A DNA stretch of 64,000 nucleotides from Cyanobacteria bacterium OH_PDB_230 (GCA_023421795.1 JAEZSO010000002.1:310001-374000); one strand, 5' to 3'; numbered from the stretch's first letter, positions 45,537 to 54,918 are shown. Translations and numbers: made by a program. The notes: generated by a model from the sequence alone, not told the origin.

Positions 45537-46481
45537 ATGAAGAATTTTTTGAATAATTTAGTTATAGCAGTTGTCGTTGCGATTTTTATTTTTTTCTTCC
45601 ATTGTCAGCCATCCAAATCAGATACGATAAGATTTGTCCAACTTTCTGATATTCATTACACTACTTGCAGGGCCGATACCAGCTATAAAATGCTTTCCAA
45701 GTCCAAGCCTTTGGTTTTGGATGCTGTAAGCCAGATTAATGCCATGAACAATCTTGACTTTGTTGTCATAACAGGAGACGGAATTGATCAGCCGACTCAA
45801 TCTTCCGCGATAGAAGTTATGGACATATTAAACACCTTAAAAGCTCCCTGGTATTATGTTTTAGGTAATCATGACACAACCACCAGCGGCACTTTGACAA
45901 AAGAGTGCTTCGTTTCGCTATTGAATGAAAAAAATCAAAATCATACTTTTGATAAAACATATTATTCGTTTAGCCCTAAAAAAGGCTTTAAGGTAATAGT
46001 TTTGGACGGGGCCAAAAACAAGGGAATCTCATCGAATGGTTACCTTCCACCTGAAGAGCTTGAGTGGCTTGATTCAGAGCTTAGTGCTTCAAAAAAAGAT
46101 GTTGTGATGATTTTCATACACTTCCCGCTTTTGGAACCTTTCCCTTCTTCTCACCACAGAATTCTTAATTCCGATGAATTCTATGAGGTCTTGGGCAAGT
46201 ATAAAAACCCTATAGCCATATTCTCAGGGCATTACCATACGACAAAGATTACCAAAGCCAACAATATCCTTCACGTTTCAACTCCTGCTTTGGTAAGTTA
46301 TCCTGATGCATTTAGGCTCATCTCGGTTACAAACGAAAGAAACAGAATCATTTTCGATTTCTATTTTTATGAGACAAAATTGAAGGAAGTTCAAACAAAA
46401 GCGAAATTGTTGACATTCGGAAGCTCAAGCTATTATGGGACTGAAGCGGACAGAATGACAACCGTTATTATGGACAAATAG
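45537..46481 (+). CDS. Secreted or membrane-anchored metallophosphoesterase
   Basis: Calcineurin-like family. I chose the ATG at 45537 because GTGAGG lies 7 bases upstream; an ATG at 45519 would add six residues. N-terminal signal/anchor (about 1-22, ending FFFHC). Metal motifs: QLSDIHYTT, ITGDGID, LGNHDTTT (GNHD), and late IFIHFPLL and SGHYHTTKI. Substrate unknown. Gene order with the MBL-fold hydrolase suggests a shared process. Confidence 0.85.
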   Translation: MKNFLNNLVIAVVVAIFIFFFHCQPSKSDTIRFVQLSDIHYTTCRADTSYKMLSKSKPLVLDAVSQINAMNNLDFVVITGDGIDQPTQSSAIEVMDILNTLKAPWYYVLGNHDTTTSGTLTKECFVSLLNEKNQNHTFDKTYYSFSPKKGFKVIVLDGAKNKGISSNGYLPPEELEWLDSELSASKKDVVMIFIHFPLLEPFPSSHHRILNSDEFYEVLGKYKNPIAIFSGHYHTTKITKANNILHVSTPALVSYPDAFRLISVTNERNRIIFDFYFYETKLKEVQTKAKLLTFGSSSYYGTEADRMTTVIMDK

Positions 46482-46530
46482 ATTTAAATAAAGTATCATT
46501 ATACTTGTTATCGTTGAAAAGCGGGTGTAT

Positions 46531-47475
46531 ATGCAAGAGAATCAGGACCAGTTTGTTGTAAAGTTTAGAGGTACAAGAGGCTCTCATCCTACTCCGGATA
46601 AGAAATTTTTGGAATACGGCGGGAATACTTCCTGCGTGGAAGTGAATGTCGGAGGGCATCTTATTATATTAGATGCAGGTACCGGTATTATTTCTCTCGG
46701 AAATGAGCTTATGAAAGAACACATAGCTTCAGCAGACGATCTTTTTGAAAGAACGCCCATCAAGGCCACTATTCTTTTGAGCCATATCCACCAAGATCAT
46801 ATTCAGGGCCTTACTTTTTTCACTCCGACAAATGTTTTGACCTCCAAAATAGATGTTTTCGGATATAGTGACTACGAAGAAAGCCTGGAAGAGAACCTGT
46901 CGGAATTGTTGTACGGCAAATCTTTTCCGTTGAGTCTTTATGACATTAAATCTGATATCGACATAATTAATATTTCGGATTCAGATGTGATTGTATTTGG
47001 TCCTAAAAATGTCACGCCGGCCTTAAAGAGGGTCAACTCTATTGATGACCTGATTCCTAAAGACGAAGAAGTCATCGTAAGCTGCATGAAATCAGGTTCT
47101 CATCCTCAAAAAGGTGTTATGATCTATAAAATTGCATATAAAGATAAAACAATGGTTTACGCAACTGATAAGGAGTGTTTTGTCGGCGCGGATAAGCGTT
47201 TGGGGCTTTTTGCGAGAAATGCTGATTTGTTGATTCATGATAGCCAATATACAAGTGAAGACTACCTTTCGCCGGTAAGTTCAAAACAAGGATTCGGGCA
47301 CTCAACATTTGAAATGGCCATAGAATGCGCTAAGCTCGCCCAAGCAAAAAAATTAGCTTTTTTCCATTTTGACCCTTCTTATGACGATGAAAAACTCTCC
47401 AACATAGAAAAACATTATCAAAAGCAGTATGATAAGTGCTTTATGGCTAAAGAAGGCAAAGAAGTTATATTGTGA
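46531..47475 (+). CDS. MBL-fold metallo-hydrolase
   Basis: Metallo-beta-lactamase superfamily, about 314 residues. N-terminal KFRGTRGSHPTPDKKFLEYGGNTSCVEVNVGG, metal-binding LLSHIHQDHIQG (HxHxDH), and late ATDKECF and KKLAFFHFDPSYDDEKL. The GTRGS-P...GNTSCV start resembles the cAMP/PDE-like and sensor-linked MBL subgroup found fused or adjacent to signalling genes. A GTG at 46525 would give two more residues. Coupled to the downstream TPR gene by a GTGA overlap. Confidence 0.85.
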   Translation: MQENQDQFVVKFRGTRGSHPTPDKKFLEYGGNTSCVEVNVGGHLIILDAGTGIISLGNELMKEHIASADDLFERTPIKATILLSHIHQDHIQGLTFFTPTNVLTSKIDVFGYSDYEESLEENLSELLYGKSFPLSLYDIKSDIDIINISDSDVIVFGPKNVTPALKRVNSIDDLIPKDEEVIVSCMKSGSHPQKGVMIYKIAYKDKTMVYATDKECFVGADKRLGLFARNADLLIHDSQYTSEDYLSPVSSKQGFGHSTFEMAIECAKLAQAKKLAFFHFDPSYDDEKLSNIEKHYQKQYDKCFMAKEGKEVIL

Positions 47476-48017
47476 TAAAGAAGTTTTTGGCATCTCTTGC
47501 AATCTGTTTTGTATGCTGCCTTTCCATGGGAGCTGATTTTAAAATAGATGCAGAAAGAAATGCTTTCTTGCATAACAATAAGGGCGTTAATTATTTAGAT
47601 GAAAATAATTATTATTCCGCCATAAAAGAATTTGAGATAGCAATAAAGCTGAACCCCAACACTCAGGCTACTGCAGTTTATTACAATAATTTAGGTTCCA
47701 CCTATGTAAAAATAGGCTATCCAAAAATGGCACAGCCTTGTTTTGAGAGAGCAATAATACAGAATCCGTTGGATTTCGATTATTATTTGAGTCTTGTGTC
47801 AGTTTATAAATCGCTGGGGCTTTTAGATGTCAAGCTTAAAGAATACAAAACTAAAAAAAATAATCCCATGAATCAAATAATCGTTGGGCTTATTTATATA
47901 GAAAAAGGACAAATACCAACAGGCATAACAACTCTGGATGAATTTTGCAACAAAGAACCAAACCTTATAATAACAAAGGCTGTAAGAAACTATATGAAAA
48001 ACAGGAGCAAAAATTAG
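47472..48017 (+). CDS. Secreted TPR protein
   Basis: 181 residues, GTG start overlapping the preceding stop (GTGA). Signal peptide (about 1-20, LASLAICFVCCLSMG) then TPRs: HNNKGVNYLDENNYYSAIKEFEIAIKLNPN and YYNNLGSTYVKIGYPKMAQPCFERAIIQNP, plus a third degenerate. A periplasmic interaction protein; no catalytic motif. Last gene of a three-gene run (45537-48017), ended by a bidirectional hairpin. Confidence 0.8.
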   Translation: MIKKFLASLAICFVCCLSMGADFKIDAERNAFLHNNKGVNYLDENNYYSAIKEFEIAIKLNPNTQATAVYYNNLGSTYVKIGYPKMAQPCFERAIIQNPLDFDYYLSLVSVYKSLGLLDVKLKEYKTKKNNPMNQIIVGLIYIEKGQIPTGITTLDEFCNKEPNLIITKAVRNYMKNRSKN

Positions 48018-48032
48018 CTTTTTAGCTCCTGT
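48001..48032. terminator. Bidirectional terminator
   Basis: ACAGGAGC/GCTCCTGT with an inner AAAA/TTTT pairing, between the convergent TPR gene and the ART-like gene. It overlaps the last codons of the TPR gene. Confidence 0.6.
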
Positions 48033-48053
48033 TGTAATTTATTTAATATTGTT

Positions 48054-49043
48054 TTACTTGTTAATAAATCTCCAATAATTATTGGCAGTAATCGGGTTTA
48101 GGTTTTCTAACAGCTCTTTGCTTATTTCGAGCTTCGAGCCGTCGAATATTGCAACTTGACCTGCTGTATCCAAAAATTTTGGGACTTCGCCAAAGATGCC
48201 AGTGAGCATACCTTTTGTTATGGCTGCATCTGTTCTAACGCCGTCGTAGCCCAAATCTTGGAAGAACTTTCTAAAGAGTACATCATTTACTGTTTTTGCT
48301 TCTTTAACATCTTTTATGTCTATCATATTAAATAGATTTAATCTTATCTTCTCTACTTGGTCTTCAGTCAAAGTAGCTATGCTTCCACCTTTGTATTTGA
48401 ATGGGATTACTACACCATTTTTTGAGTAGTGTTTTGCCGCATCCAAGGTAGGAGTTGTATATATGGCTGTTCCTAGCCCTTTTCCTGAACCGGCTTTTGT
48501 TGCGGCAAATGGAGTTGCGCCTTTATTAAAAATGTTTTTTGCACTATCAATACTTGTCCCATGATAGATAATGTTATCAGGCATTACTTCTGAAATATCG
48601 GCAGGTTTTAAGGTTTTTCTGAATGTGTCCAATAAGTCATCGTAATTTTTTTTGTTGTTTTTGATTAAATCATCAGCAAGTTTTTGCCCGTTAGAGAGGG
48701 CATCATCTAGTACGTTATTATTTCCAATTACTTCTTTTAAGTTGTTGGTAAAAAATTGTTTTGCTTTTTTTATTCCTGATTTTTCTTTGCCTTTTGAAAT
48801 GCAGAATACTGCAATGCCGGTAACTACTGCAACTGCTGCAGCAATCAAACCTTTTTGTTTGCCGCTTAATCCTGGTTTTTTATCAGGATTAGCTTTTTGA
48901 AAACCATCTTTTTCGGGTGTTCTTTCGAGTTCGGAAGGACCTGATTTGCTTGTCGTTGTCTGATTTTGTGTGGTTGCTGAAGTAACTGTGTATTTTTGCG
49001 GATCAGAGTATATGTTTAGAAAGTTTGTAGGATCTGTTGCCAT
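48054..49043 (-). CDS. ADP-ribosyltransferase-like protein with membrane helix
   Basis: 329 residues. Low-complexity Thr/Ser N-terminus (about 20-60), a membrane helix (about 65-83), a helical linker, then a C-terminal domain with IIYHGTSIDSAKNIFNKG (H161-G-T163), GKGLGTAIYTTPTLDAAKHYS (Y195) and DLGYDGVRTDA. The H-G-T...G-x-A-I-Y-x-T-x(4-5)-A-x-x-Y order matches ART/PARP-fold proteins. A glutamate for catalysis is not obvious, so it could be inactive or use another residue. Topology suggests the domain is cytosolic or extracytoplasmic depending on anchor orientation. Confidence 0.55.
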   Translation of the reverse strand: MATDPTNFLNIYSDPQKYTVTSATTQNQTTTSKSGPSELERTPEKDGFQKANPDKKPGLSGKQKGLIAAAVAVVTGIAVFCISKGKEKSGIKKAKQFFTNNLKEVIGNNNVLDDALSNGQKLADDLIKNNKKNYDDLLDTFRKTLKPADISEVMPDNIIYHGTSIDSAKNIFNKGATPFAATKAGSGKGLGTAIYTTPTLDAAKHYSKNGVVIPFKYKGGSIATLTEDQVEKIRLNLFNMIDIKDVKEAKTVNDVLFRKFFQDLGYDGVRTDAAITKGMLTGIFGEVPKFLDTAGQVAIFDGSKLEISKELLENLNPITANNYWRFINK

Positions 49044-49153
49044 TAAACATGCCCCTTTTCGCTTAAAAGTAATGTATAAATATAAACAATTTTCATTAAG
49101 GGAAATTTACATTTTTGTTAACTTTGTTAAATTTTTGATTTTGGCATATGTGA

Positions 49154-49786
49154 TTAAAAGCTTGTCCCGTGGGTGTCTGAGCCGCCGGTTTCAATTAATT
49201 TGTATTTTTTAGCTACCCTTTTAACAGCTTCTGCCAAATGAAATTTTATGATTCCTCTATGTCTTTTATAAGGGTAATAGACTTCCAATCCGTCAAGACC
49301 CGCTTTCATAAGGCTTTTTACGAATCTATCCAGAGATACGGTCCAATAGCAAGCCGGATGAGCAAGTATTGCAATGCCGCCTGCTGATTTTATTGCTTTT
49401 ATGACTTTTTTTGGATTTCTGTAAGAGAAAAATCTTGTAATATCTGATTCTGTGCCTGCTTTATCTTTTGCGCAAAGTTTTAACAGGTCTTTGTTTTTAA
49501 CGTCTATTCCGTAGCCTAAGACGTGGATTAACACCCCTTGATACCAGCAGTCAAACTCGACTCCGGGGATTATTGATTTGTTATTCAATATTTCAGGGTT
49601 TTTATAGGCTTCTAAAGTGTTATGATCGCAGATGGAAAAATAGGTGAGTCCTTTTTCTTTTGCTTTTTGAACGATCTCTTCGGGAGTCATTTTTCCGTCG
49701 GAACAATTAGAGTGTATATGTAAATCCACCCCGTCAAAATAGTCAAGTTCGCTGAAGCTTTTTAATAATTCTTTTGTGTCTTTCAA
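49154..49786 (-). CDS. PHP-domain phosphoesterase
   Basis: 210 residues. Metal-binding motifs DLHIHSNCSDGKMTPEEIV (about 21-39), CDHNTLEAY, IPGVEFDC, GGIAILAHPACYW and GGSDTHG at the end. This is the RNase AM / 3',5'-nucleotide phosphatase-like PHP group (YciV-like), though shorter than the roughly 280-residue E. coli member; the usual small insertion domain seems reduced. Confidence 0.85.
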   Translation of the reverse strand: MKDTKELLKSFSELDYFDGVDLHIHSNCSDGKMTPEEIVQKAKEKGLTYFSICDHNTLEAYKNPEILNNKSIIPGVEFDCWYQGVLIHVLGYGIDVKNKDLLKLCAKDKAGTESDITRFFSYRNPKKVIKAIKSAGGIAILAHPACYWTVSLDRFVKSLMKAGLDGLEVYYPYKRHRGIIKFHLAEAVKRVAKKYKLIETGGSDTHGTSF

Positions 49787-49933
49787 GATGTTTTCCTGCC
49801 TGCATAATCTTTGTTAAAGGTATTTTTGAGCATATTTCTTTTATTTATATGTTTTAAAAATCCTCAATTTATAATACTATGTTATTACAAATAATATTAT
49901 TAATATAATAGAAAAAATAAATTAAGGGTTGTT

Positions 49934-50926
49934 ATGAGTCGAGAAAAGAATAAATATTTGATTTCAGTTAACATATTTTTTAACGGAATCGGAATGTATT
50001 TCAAGCATCTGGATACGTTCTTGAAATATCTTGCGTTCCCTGTTTTGGGGCAGCTTACGGGTATCATTCTTATACTTGTTATTACTTATTTTTATTCTAT
50101 TAATATTGCTAATCTTATGAGGCAGTTCGCGTTTTTTGACAATGTACTTACTGCTTTTACCACTCTTCTTGTCCTTACTTTGCCTGCGTTTTTTATCTTT
50201 TGCAAGGCGTTTTATGATTATTTGATTGCTCTTGCTGCATTGAATTCCATTGCGAATAATTTAAGCTCCAAAGGCAAAAACAAAGTTTTGGATACCAAAG
50301 TGCACAGTGAACTTATAAAAAGAAGAGCATTACCATATATTCTTTTGCTTCTGGTTCTTAGTCTGGCATATCTTGCAGGGATGCTTCCTGTTTTCTGGGT
50401 AATATTGGCTGTTTTTCTGGTTTATTCATCTTTGTCTATCCAGGTTTTTACTTTGGAAGAAAACACAGGCCCAATAACAGCAATAAAAAGAAGCTTTTTG
50501 TTAGTAAAGAACAATTTCTGGGCAACTACATTATTATTAGTACTTTTGTTTGGATTTACCTACCTGTTGCTCCCAAATATAATCACATGGGCTCTGGATA
50601 AAGTAAGTTTTATCTATTATGCGGCAGGTCCTGCTGAAAAGTATTTTTCTCTTCTTCCTGTTTCTGAAATAAATTCTTTCCTTAAAAGTTATCATATTTC
50701 CTATCAGATGGAAGCATATGAAATGGCAAGAGTTTACGTATCCTCAACTATAGCTTATGTTGTCACTGCCTTCACGCTTCCTATAAGATCTTGCTGCTGC
50801 ACATTATGGTATAAGCACCTCGATGATGAAAAGATAGAAGAAAACAGAAAAGCTACAAAGTTGGACGGTAGAACTGAGCTCAAAAAAATCATAAAGAAAT
50901 CCCCTAAAACAAACAAAGAAAGTTAA
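49934..50926 (+). CDS. Multi-pass membrane protein, uncharacterised
   Basis: 330 residues with about six membrane helices, including YLAFPVLGQLTGIILILVITYFY, LLVLTLPAFFIFCKAFYDYLIALAAL and AVFLVYSSLSIQV. ENTGPITAIKRSFLLVKNNFWATTLLLVLLF is the pattern seen in the DUF975/glycerophosphoryl-diester-like membrane regions. A basic tail (KKIIKKSPKTNKE) closes it. AAGGGTTG site before the ATG. Substrate or role unknown. It leads into the zinc-ribbon and metX-metW genes. Confidence 0.65.
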   Translation: MSREKNKYLISVNIFFNGIGMYFKHLDTFLKYLAFPVLGQLTGIILILVITYFYSINIANLMRQFAFFDNVLTAFTTLLVLTLPAFFIFCKAFYDYLIALAALNSIANNLSSKGKNKVLDTKVHSELIKRRALPYILLLLVLSLAYLAGMLPVFWVILAVFLVYSSLSIQVFTLEENTGPITAIKRSFLLVKNNFWATTLLLVLLFGFTYLLLPNIITWALDKVSFIYYAAGPAEKYFSLLPVSEINSFLKSYHISYQMEAYEMARVYVSSTIAYVVTAFTLPIRSCCCTLWYKHLDDEKIEENRKATKLDGRTELKKIIKKSPKTNKES

Positions 50927-50936
50927 TAATCAGTAG

Positions 50937-51152
50937 ATGTTTAGATGTAAAAGCTGTAAATCCGTTGATAAGTTCGAGCTTATGTTCAGCCCGGATTATC
51001 AAGGTGAAAAGGCATTTGAAAAAAAATACAAGAAAAACGGTGAAATCCAGATAACGGTGGATGGATATACGTTTGTGCCGGATTTGTCTTTTATGAATAA
51101 CCACGCTGTTTGCAGGTATTGCGGGAACATTTACATTTGGGATTATGAGTAG
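50937..51152 (+). CDS. Small zinc-ribbon protein
   Basis: 71 residues with CKSC near the start (C4/C7) and CRYC near the end (C57/C60 region), a four-cysteine zinc site. The middle is polar (YQGEKAFEKKYKKNGEIQITVDGYTF). It starts 10 bases after the membrane protein, probably co-transcribed. Too small to assign a function; likely a metal-binding adaptor. Confidence 0.65.
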   Translation: MFRCKSCKSVDKFELMFSPDYQGEKAFEKKYKKNGEIQITVDGYTFVPDLSFMNNHAVCRYCGNIYIWDYE

Positions 51153-51188
51153 AATATGGTATCCTAAAGCTTATTAGGATTAAAAAAA

Positions 51189-52304
51189 ATGAGCGATAAT
51201 TCAGTCGGGATAGTTCAAACTAAATTTTATAAAATAGACAAAAAAGTAAAATTTGAATCGGGCAGAGAATTCGGCCCTATCGATGTTGCGTATGAAACTT
51301 ACGGAAATTTAAACGAAGCCAAAGATAATGCTATATTGGTTCTTCACGCTTTGACAGGAGATGCGCATGCTGCCGGCAAAAGAAGTGAAGATGATACAAA
51401 AACCGGTTGGTGGGACAACATGATAGGTCCCGGCAAGGCTTTTGATACGGATAAATATTTTGTAGTCTGCTCAAATATGCTTGGAGGATGCTCAGGAACA
51501 AGCGGCCCTTGCTCAATTAACCCTGAAACAGGGAATCCTTACGGTTTGGATTTTCCTGTTATCACGATAGAAGACACGGTCAAGGTACAAAAAGAACTTA
51601 TAGACTTTTTAGGTGTCAAAAAACTTATCGTGGCAGGCGGTTCGATGGGAGGAATGCAGGCTCTTCAGTGGTCGATGGAATATCCTGAAATGGTCGATTC
51701 AGTTATAATAATAGCTTCGACTTCCAAGTTGAGCGCCCAGGGTATAGCCTTCAATGCGGTGGGGAGAAATGCCATACTTTCAGACCCCAATTTTAACAAC
51801 GGGAATTACTACGGTAAAGAGCTTCCCGAAAAAGGCCTATCTATTGCAAGAATGGTCGGGCATATCACTTATTTGTGCGAAGAAGCCATGCATAGCAAGT
51901 TCGGCAGAAGATTTCAGGACAGCGACAAGCCTAACTTCGATTTTAACGTGGATTTTCAGGTAGAAAGCTATCTTGAACACCAGGGTAGAATTTTCGTGGA
52001 CAGGTTCGATGCAAACAGCTATCTTTATATAACAAAAGCAGTTGATTATTTTGATCTGAGCCAGAAATACGGTTCCTTGGAAAATGCTTTTTCGCGCTCC
52101 AACGCAAAGTTTTTGATAATGTCTTTTTCCTCTGATTGGCTTTTTCCAACATCACAGTCAAAAGAGATGGTTAAAGCCCTTTTAAAGGCGGGAAAAGATG
52201 TCTCCTTCTGCGAAATAGAATCCCCCTGCGGGCATGATGCATTTTTGCTTGAATTTGACACTCAGACAAAGATTATAAAGTCTTTTTTGAAAAAGGGTAA
52301 TTAA
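51189..52304 (+). CDS. metX: Homoserine O-acetyltransferase
   Basis: First committed step to methionine: acylates homoserine. 371 residues, alpha/beta-hydrolase fold. Catalytic Ser in GGSMGGMQALQWS (about 150-163), the Asp in FSSDWLFPTSQS (about 317) and His in CGHDAFL (about 350); also LHALTGDAHAAG and NMLGGCSGTSGP. Whether the donor is acetyl-CoA or succinyl-CoA cannot be read with certainty, because MetX-MetW pairs are reported with both. It runs 1 base from metW. Confidence 0.93.
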   Translation: MSDNSVGIVQTKFYKIDKKVKFESGREFGPIDVAYETYGNLNEAKDNAILVLHALTGDAHAAGKRSEDDTKTGWWDNMIGPGKAFDTDKYFVVCSNMLGGCSGTSGPCSINPETGNPYGLDFPVITIEDTVKVQKELIDFLGVKKLIVAGGSMGGMQALQWSMEYPEMVDSVIIIASTSKLSAQGIAFNAVGRNAILSDPNFNNGNYYGKELPEKGLSIARMVGHITYLCEEAMHSKFGRRFQDSDKPNFDFNVDFQVESYLEHQGRIFVDRFDANSYLYITKAVDYFDLSQKYGSLENAFSRSNAKFLIMSFSSDWLFPTSQSKEMVKALLKAGKDVSFCEIESPCGHDAFLLEFDTQTKIIKSFLKKGN

Positions 52305-52305
52305 T

Positions 52306-52926
52306 ATGTCAGACACTAACAGCGTAAAAGAATTACAGTTAAATTATTCCCTTATAACAGAGCTTGTTGAAGAGGGTTCTTCGGTTTTGGATTTGGGTTG
52401 CGGTGACGGCACTCTTCTTAAAATGCTTATAGATTTGAAAAAGGTTAGAGGCAAAGGAATCGAAATAAGCCAGAATAACGTTATAAAAAGCATTCAAAAA
52501 GGCTTATCCATTATTCAAGGCGATATTGATGAAGGGTTGAAAGACTTTTCCGACAAAGAATGGGACTATGTAATCCTGAACCAAACCTTGCAGTCCACGG
52601 AAAAACCGGATTATGTTATAGATGAAATGCTAAGAGTGGGAAATAAAGTCGTTGTGAGTTTCCCTAACTTTGGATACTGGAGAGTAAGATTATATCTCTT
52701 TTTTAACGGTAAAATGCCCAAATCGGAAATGCTGCCTTTTGAATGGTTTAATACTCCAAACATTCACCTTTTAACCATAAAAGACTTTTTTGACTTTTGC
52801 AAAAAAAGAAACATTTCTGTAACCCAAGCCATATACGCCACTCGCGCAGAGAAGCTAAAATGCGTTATTAAAAAAGCATTTGCCAATATCTTCGCAGAGG
52901 AAGTCATTTTCGTCATTAACAGATAA
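52306..52926 (+). CDS. metW: Methionine biosynthesis protein MetW
   Basis: 206-residue SAM-methyltransferase fold partner of MetX. Family marks: ELVEEGSSVLDLGCGDGTLLKML, KGIEISQNNVIKSIQKGLSIIQGDIDEGL, DYVILNQTLQSTEKPDYVIDEMLRVG and VVSFPNFGYWRVRLYLFFNGKMPKSEMLPFEWFNTPNIHLLTIKDF. Starts 2 bases past metX. MetW is needed for MetX activity in several bacteria. Confidence 0.93.
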   Translation: MSDTNSVKELQLNYSLITELVEEGSSVLDLGCGDGTLLKMLIDLKKVRGKGIEISQNNVIKSIQKGLSIIQGDIDEGLKDFSDKEWDYVILNQTLQSTEKPDYVIDEMLRVGNKVVVSFPNFGYWRVRLYLFFNGKMPKSEMLPFEWFNTPNIHLLTIKDFFDFCKKRNISVTQAIYATRAEKLKCVIKKAFANIFAEEVIFVINR

Positions 52927-53037
52927 TTTTAAAATCTGTTGCCGCCCTTATTTCAAACGTTTGAAAAATATTCTTTAATATCATATATTTATAGGTCTAT
53001 TTTTTAAAAAAACTGATTAATAATAGAATTAGACATT

Positions 53038-53574
53038 ATGGAAATAAACAAACCCCAATTGAATAACAAGAATTTTTCTTTGGGCACTTCTATCGATGAA
53101 CACTTGATAGAAGAAATTGAAGTGGATTTAGCATCTAAACCTAACGTTTTTAGCAGCTACAATGCTAAAGTTCAGGCGAGTGAAGTTCCGATAGAGAAAC
53201 CGAAAAACCCCATAAAAAGGTTGAACACAATGGATAATGAGTTTCTTTTGCAGGAGGATGTAAATACTCCGAACCTGAAGGCAGAAACTAAAACCTCTCA
53301 AAAAGATGCCCGTCAAGTATGGAACGCATTCAAGGCAGTATTTAAAGGTGTCGTTTCTAAGGTTCCGGTTGTTAATTCTTTCATTCTTATTGAAAAACAA
53401 AGTAAGCTTAAAACTACTATTAAGGACCTGAGCTCCATAAACAACAACGTGAATGAATTAATCAGTATGTCTTTTCCTGCAGAAGAAAACTTTGATAAAT
53501 ATAAAATAATTTCTGAAAACTTAATTAAAGCAAATACGATACACTCTAAAATTATAAAAGAAATTCAGGACTAG
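53038..53574 (+). CDS. Hypothetical polar protein
   Basis: 178 residues, unrecognised. The N-terminus is acidic and low-complexity (NKNFSLGTSIDEHLIEEIEVDLASK; the NFSLG is similar to but not the FxG motif). The C-terminal half, KDARQVWNAFKAVFKGVVSKVPVVNSFILIEKQSKLKTTIKDLSSINNNVNELISM, is helical. No signal peptide. The ATG at 53038 has no strong ribosome site. Its stop overlaps the opposite-strand gene by 4 bases. Confidence 0.55.
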   Translation: MEINKPQLNNKNFSLGTSIDEHLIEEIEVDLASKPNVFSSYNAKVQASEVPIEKPKNPIKRLNTMDNEFLLQEDVNTPNLKAETKTSQKDARQVWNAFKAVFKGVVSKVPVVNSFILIEKQSKLKTTIKDLSSINNNVNELISMSFPAEENFDKYKIISENLIKANTIHSKIIKEIQD

Positions 53575-53774
53575 CTTCTTTTCGTAATCGTATTTTCAAA
53601 CATGTAACGGTTTATGCTTAGAGCTGCCGTTTTTAAAGAGCAAACCCCCTTTTCTCTGTTTAAAATGCCAAGACTTGATAACCTGTTCAAGACAAGTTCG
53701 TTTAATTCATCCGGAGAGATATATAATCCGCAGGTTTCATCACAAGCTTCTTTTTTAAACGGGCATGTTTTCAT
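53571..53774 (-). CDS. Small Cys-rich hypothetical protein
   Basis: 67 residues, starting MKTCPFKKEACDETCGLYI with three to four cysteines (C4, C11, C15 and C44), suggesting a metal site. AAGGA lies 8 bases before the ATG (read on the minus strand). The + strand alternative in the same place lacks a ribosome site. It ends inside the convergent gene's stop. Confidence 0.55.
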   Translation of the reverse strand: MKTCPFKKEACDETCGLYISPDELNELVLNRLSSLGILNREKGVCSLKTAALSINRYMFENTITKRS

Positions 53775-53855
53775 AAATTTTTCCTTAAATAAATTATTGT
53801 TAATTATTTAATATTATAGATTAATTATCATGAAAAATGCAAAGTTAAAAATTTC

Positions 53856-54647
53856 TTACCATCTGTGAGCTTCACGAATATCAGTTACCAGTTCTGACAG
53901 TTTTTCAGCTCTATCTGCGGTCAAAGGTTCATCTTGCGGTTGATCTTTAAGAATCTGTGATATGGTGTACCACTCCCAGGTTCTTTCTGATCCCCACTCG
54001 CAACCCATGTACAAAGGATGAGGATATTTTGGATTTTTGCCGTTGACAATGTTCACAAAATCTTTTAAGTCTTCAACCCCGGAGTCATTGTTTGTTGCAT
54101 AGCTTTCCGGGTTTTTTGTAATTCTTTCTACAGCATCAAAATTAAATACATGTAAGGATTTATTCCCTATTTCACTTAATTCAACATAGTTAAGCCCATT
54201 CATATTGGCTTTTTCTTTGTAAGTATCACAGGTCGTAAGAAGAACTACCGACTTTATTCCTGCTTTTTTCAAAGCCGCAATGGATTCAGGTTTCATCGAA
54301 AGTTTTTGACCTGTGTAAATATGATTTTTTTGTCTTTCTCTGTAAGATTTGATTTTCTGTTCTTCCAAGAGTTTACTATCAACCTCGGTTTCGATATTTT
54401 CTATTTCCGGATTCGCTTTTTCTGATGCGAATTTGGTCATCTGTCTTTCTTTAATTTTCATTTTATATTCTAATTCAGCCCTTGATAAATTCCCCAATTC
54501 GTTTAAGTATTCAAATGTCGAATCCAACGTGTTTTCCATATCCGCTCTTATGGCTTCCCTGGTGTCGACATCCACGCTAAGTTTAGGAGATATTTGTCCA
54601 AAGGCAATTTTATTTCCGGACAAACCATTGTTTGATGCAGTTAACAT
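53856..54647 (-). CDS. Protein tyrosine phosphatase-like protein with FG motif
   Basis: 263 residues. N-terminal IAFG (F16-G17) is the shared tag-like motif; a helical linker (about 25-105) follows, then a dual-specificity-phosphatase-like domain: SIAALKKAGIKSVVLLTTC (the usual strand before the general acid region) and MGCEWGSERTWEW, where C216-x5-R222-T fits the CX5R(S/T) P-loop of tyrosine phosphatases. The P-loop normally reads HCxxGxxR; here it is GCEWGSER, lacking the preceding His. No signal peptide. Activity is inferred, not proven. Confidence 0.6.
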   Translation of the reverse strand: MLTASNNGLSGNKIAFGQISPKLSVDVDTREAIRADMENTLDSTFEYLNELGNLSRAELEYKMKIKERQMTKFASEKANPEIENIETEVDSKLLEEQKIKSYRERQKNHIYTGQKLSMKPESIAALKKAGIKSVVLLTTCDTYKEKANMNGLNYVELSEIGNKSLHVFNFDAVERITKNPESYATNNDSGVEDLKDFVNIVNGKNPKYPHPLYMGCEWGSERTWEWYTISQILKDQPQDEPLTADRAEKLSELVTDIREAHRW

Positions 54648-54918
54648 ATATCCAATCCTCGTTTTATGACCATTATTATTTTTTAAAACAGGAGAAAAAA
54701 TAATTTGCTAATATTGTATTTTTTTGCTTTTTTATTGCCATTATAAATAAGTTATTTTTAATAGGTGCCTGACGTTGCGGATAAAACTAAAAAGCAAGAT
54801 AAGCCCAATTTAAGAGCTTTTGGAACGTTTGTAACTAATTGTAACAGATATAACAAGTATTGAAATTTTATATACTCAAATGTTTTTATATACATGTGTA
54901 AAGTATGAGGGTCTAAAA

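Noticed and set aside
53614..53811. 65-codon + frame opposite the Cys-rich gene
   Set aside because: No ribosome site, while the minus strand frame has AAGGA at correct spacing.
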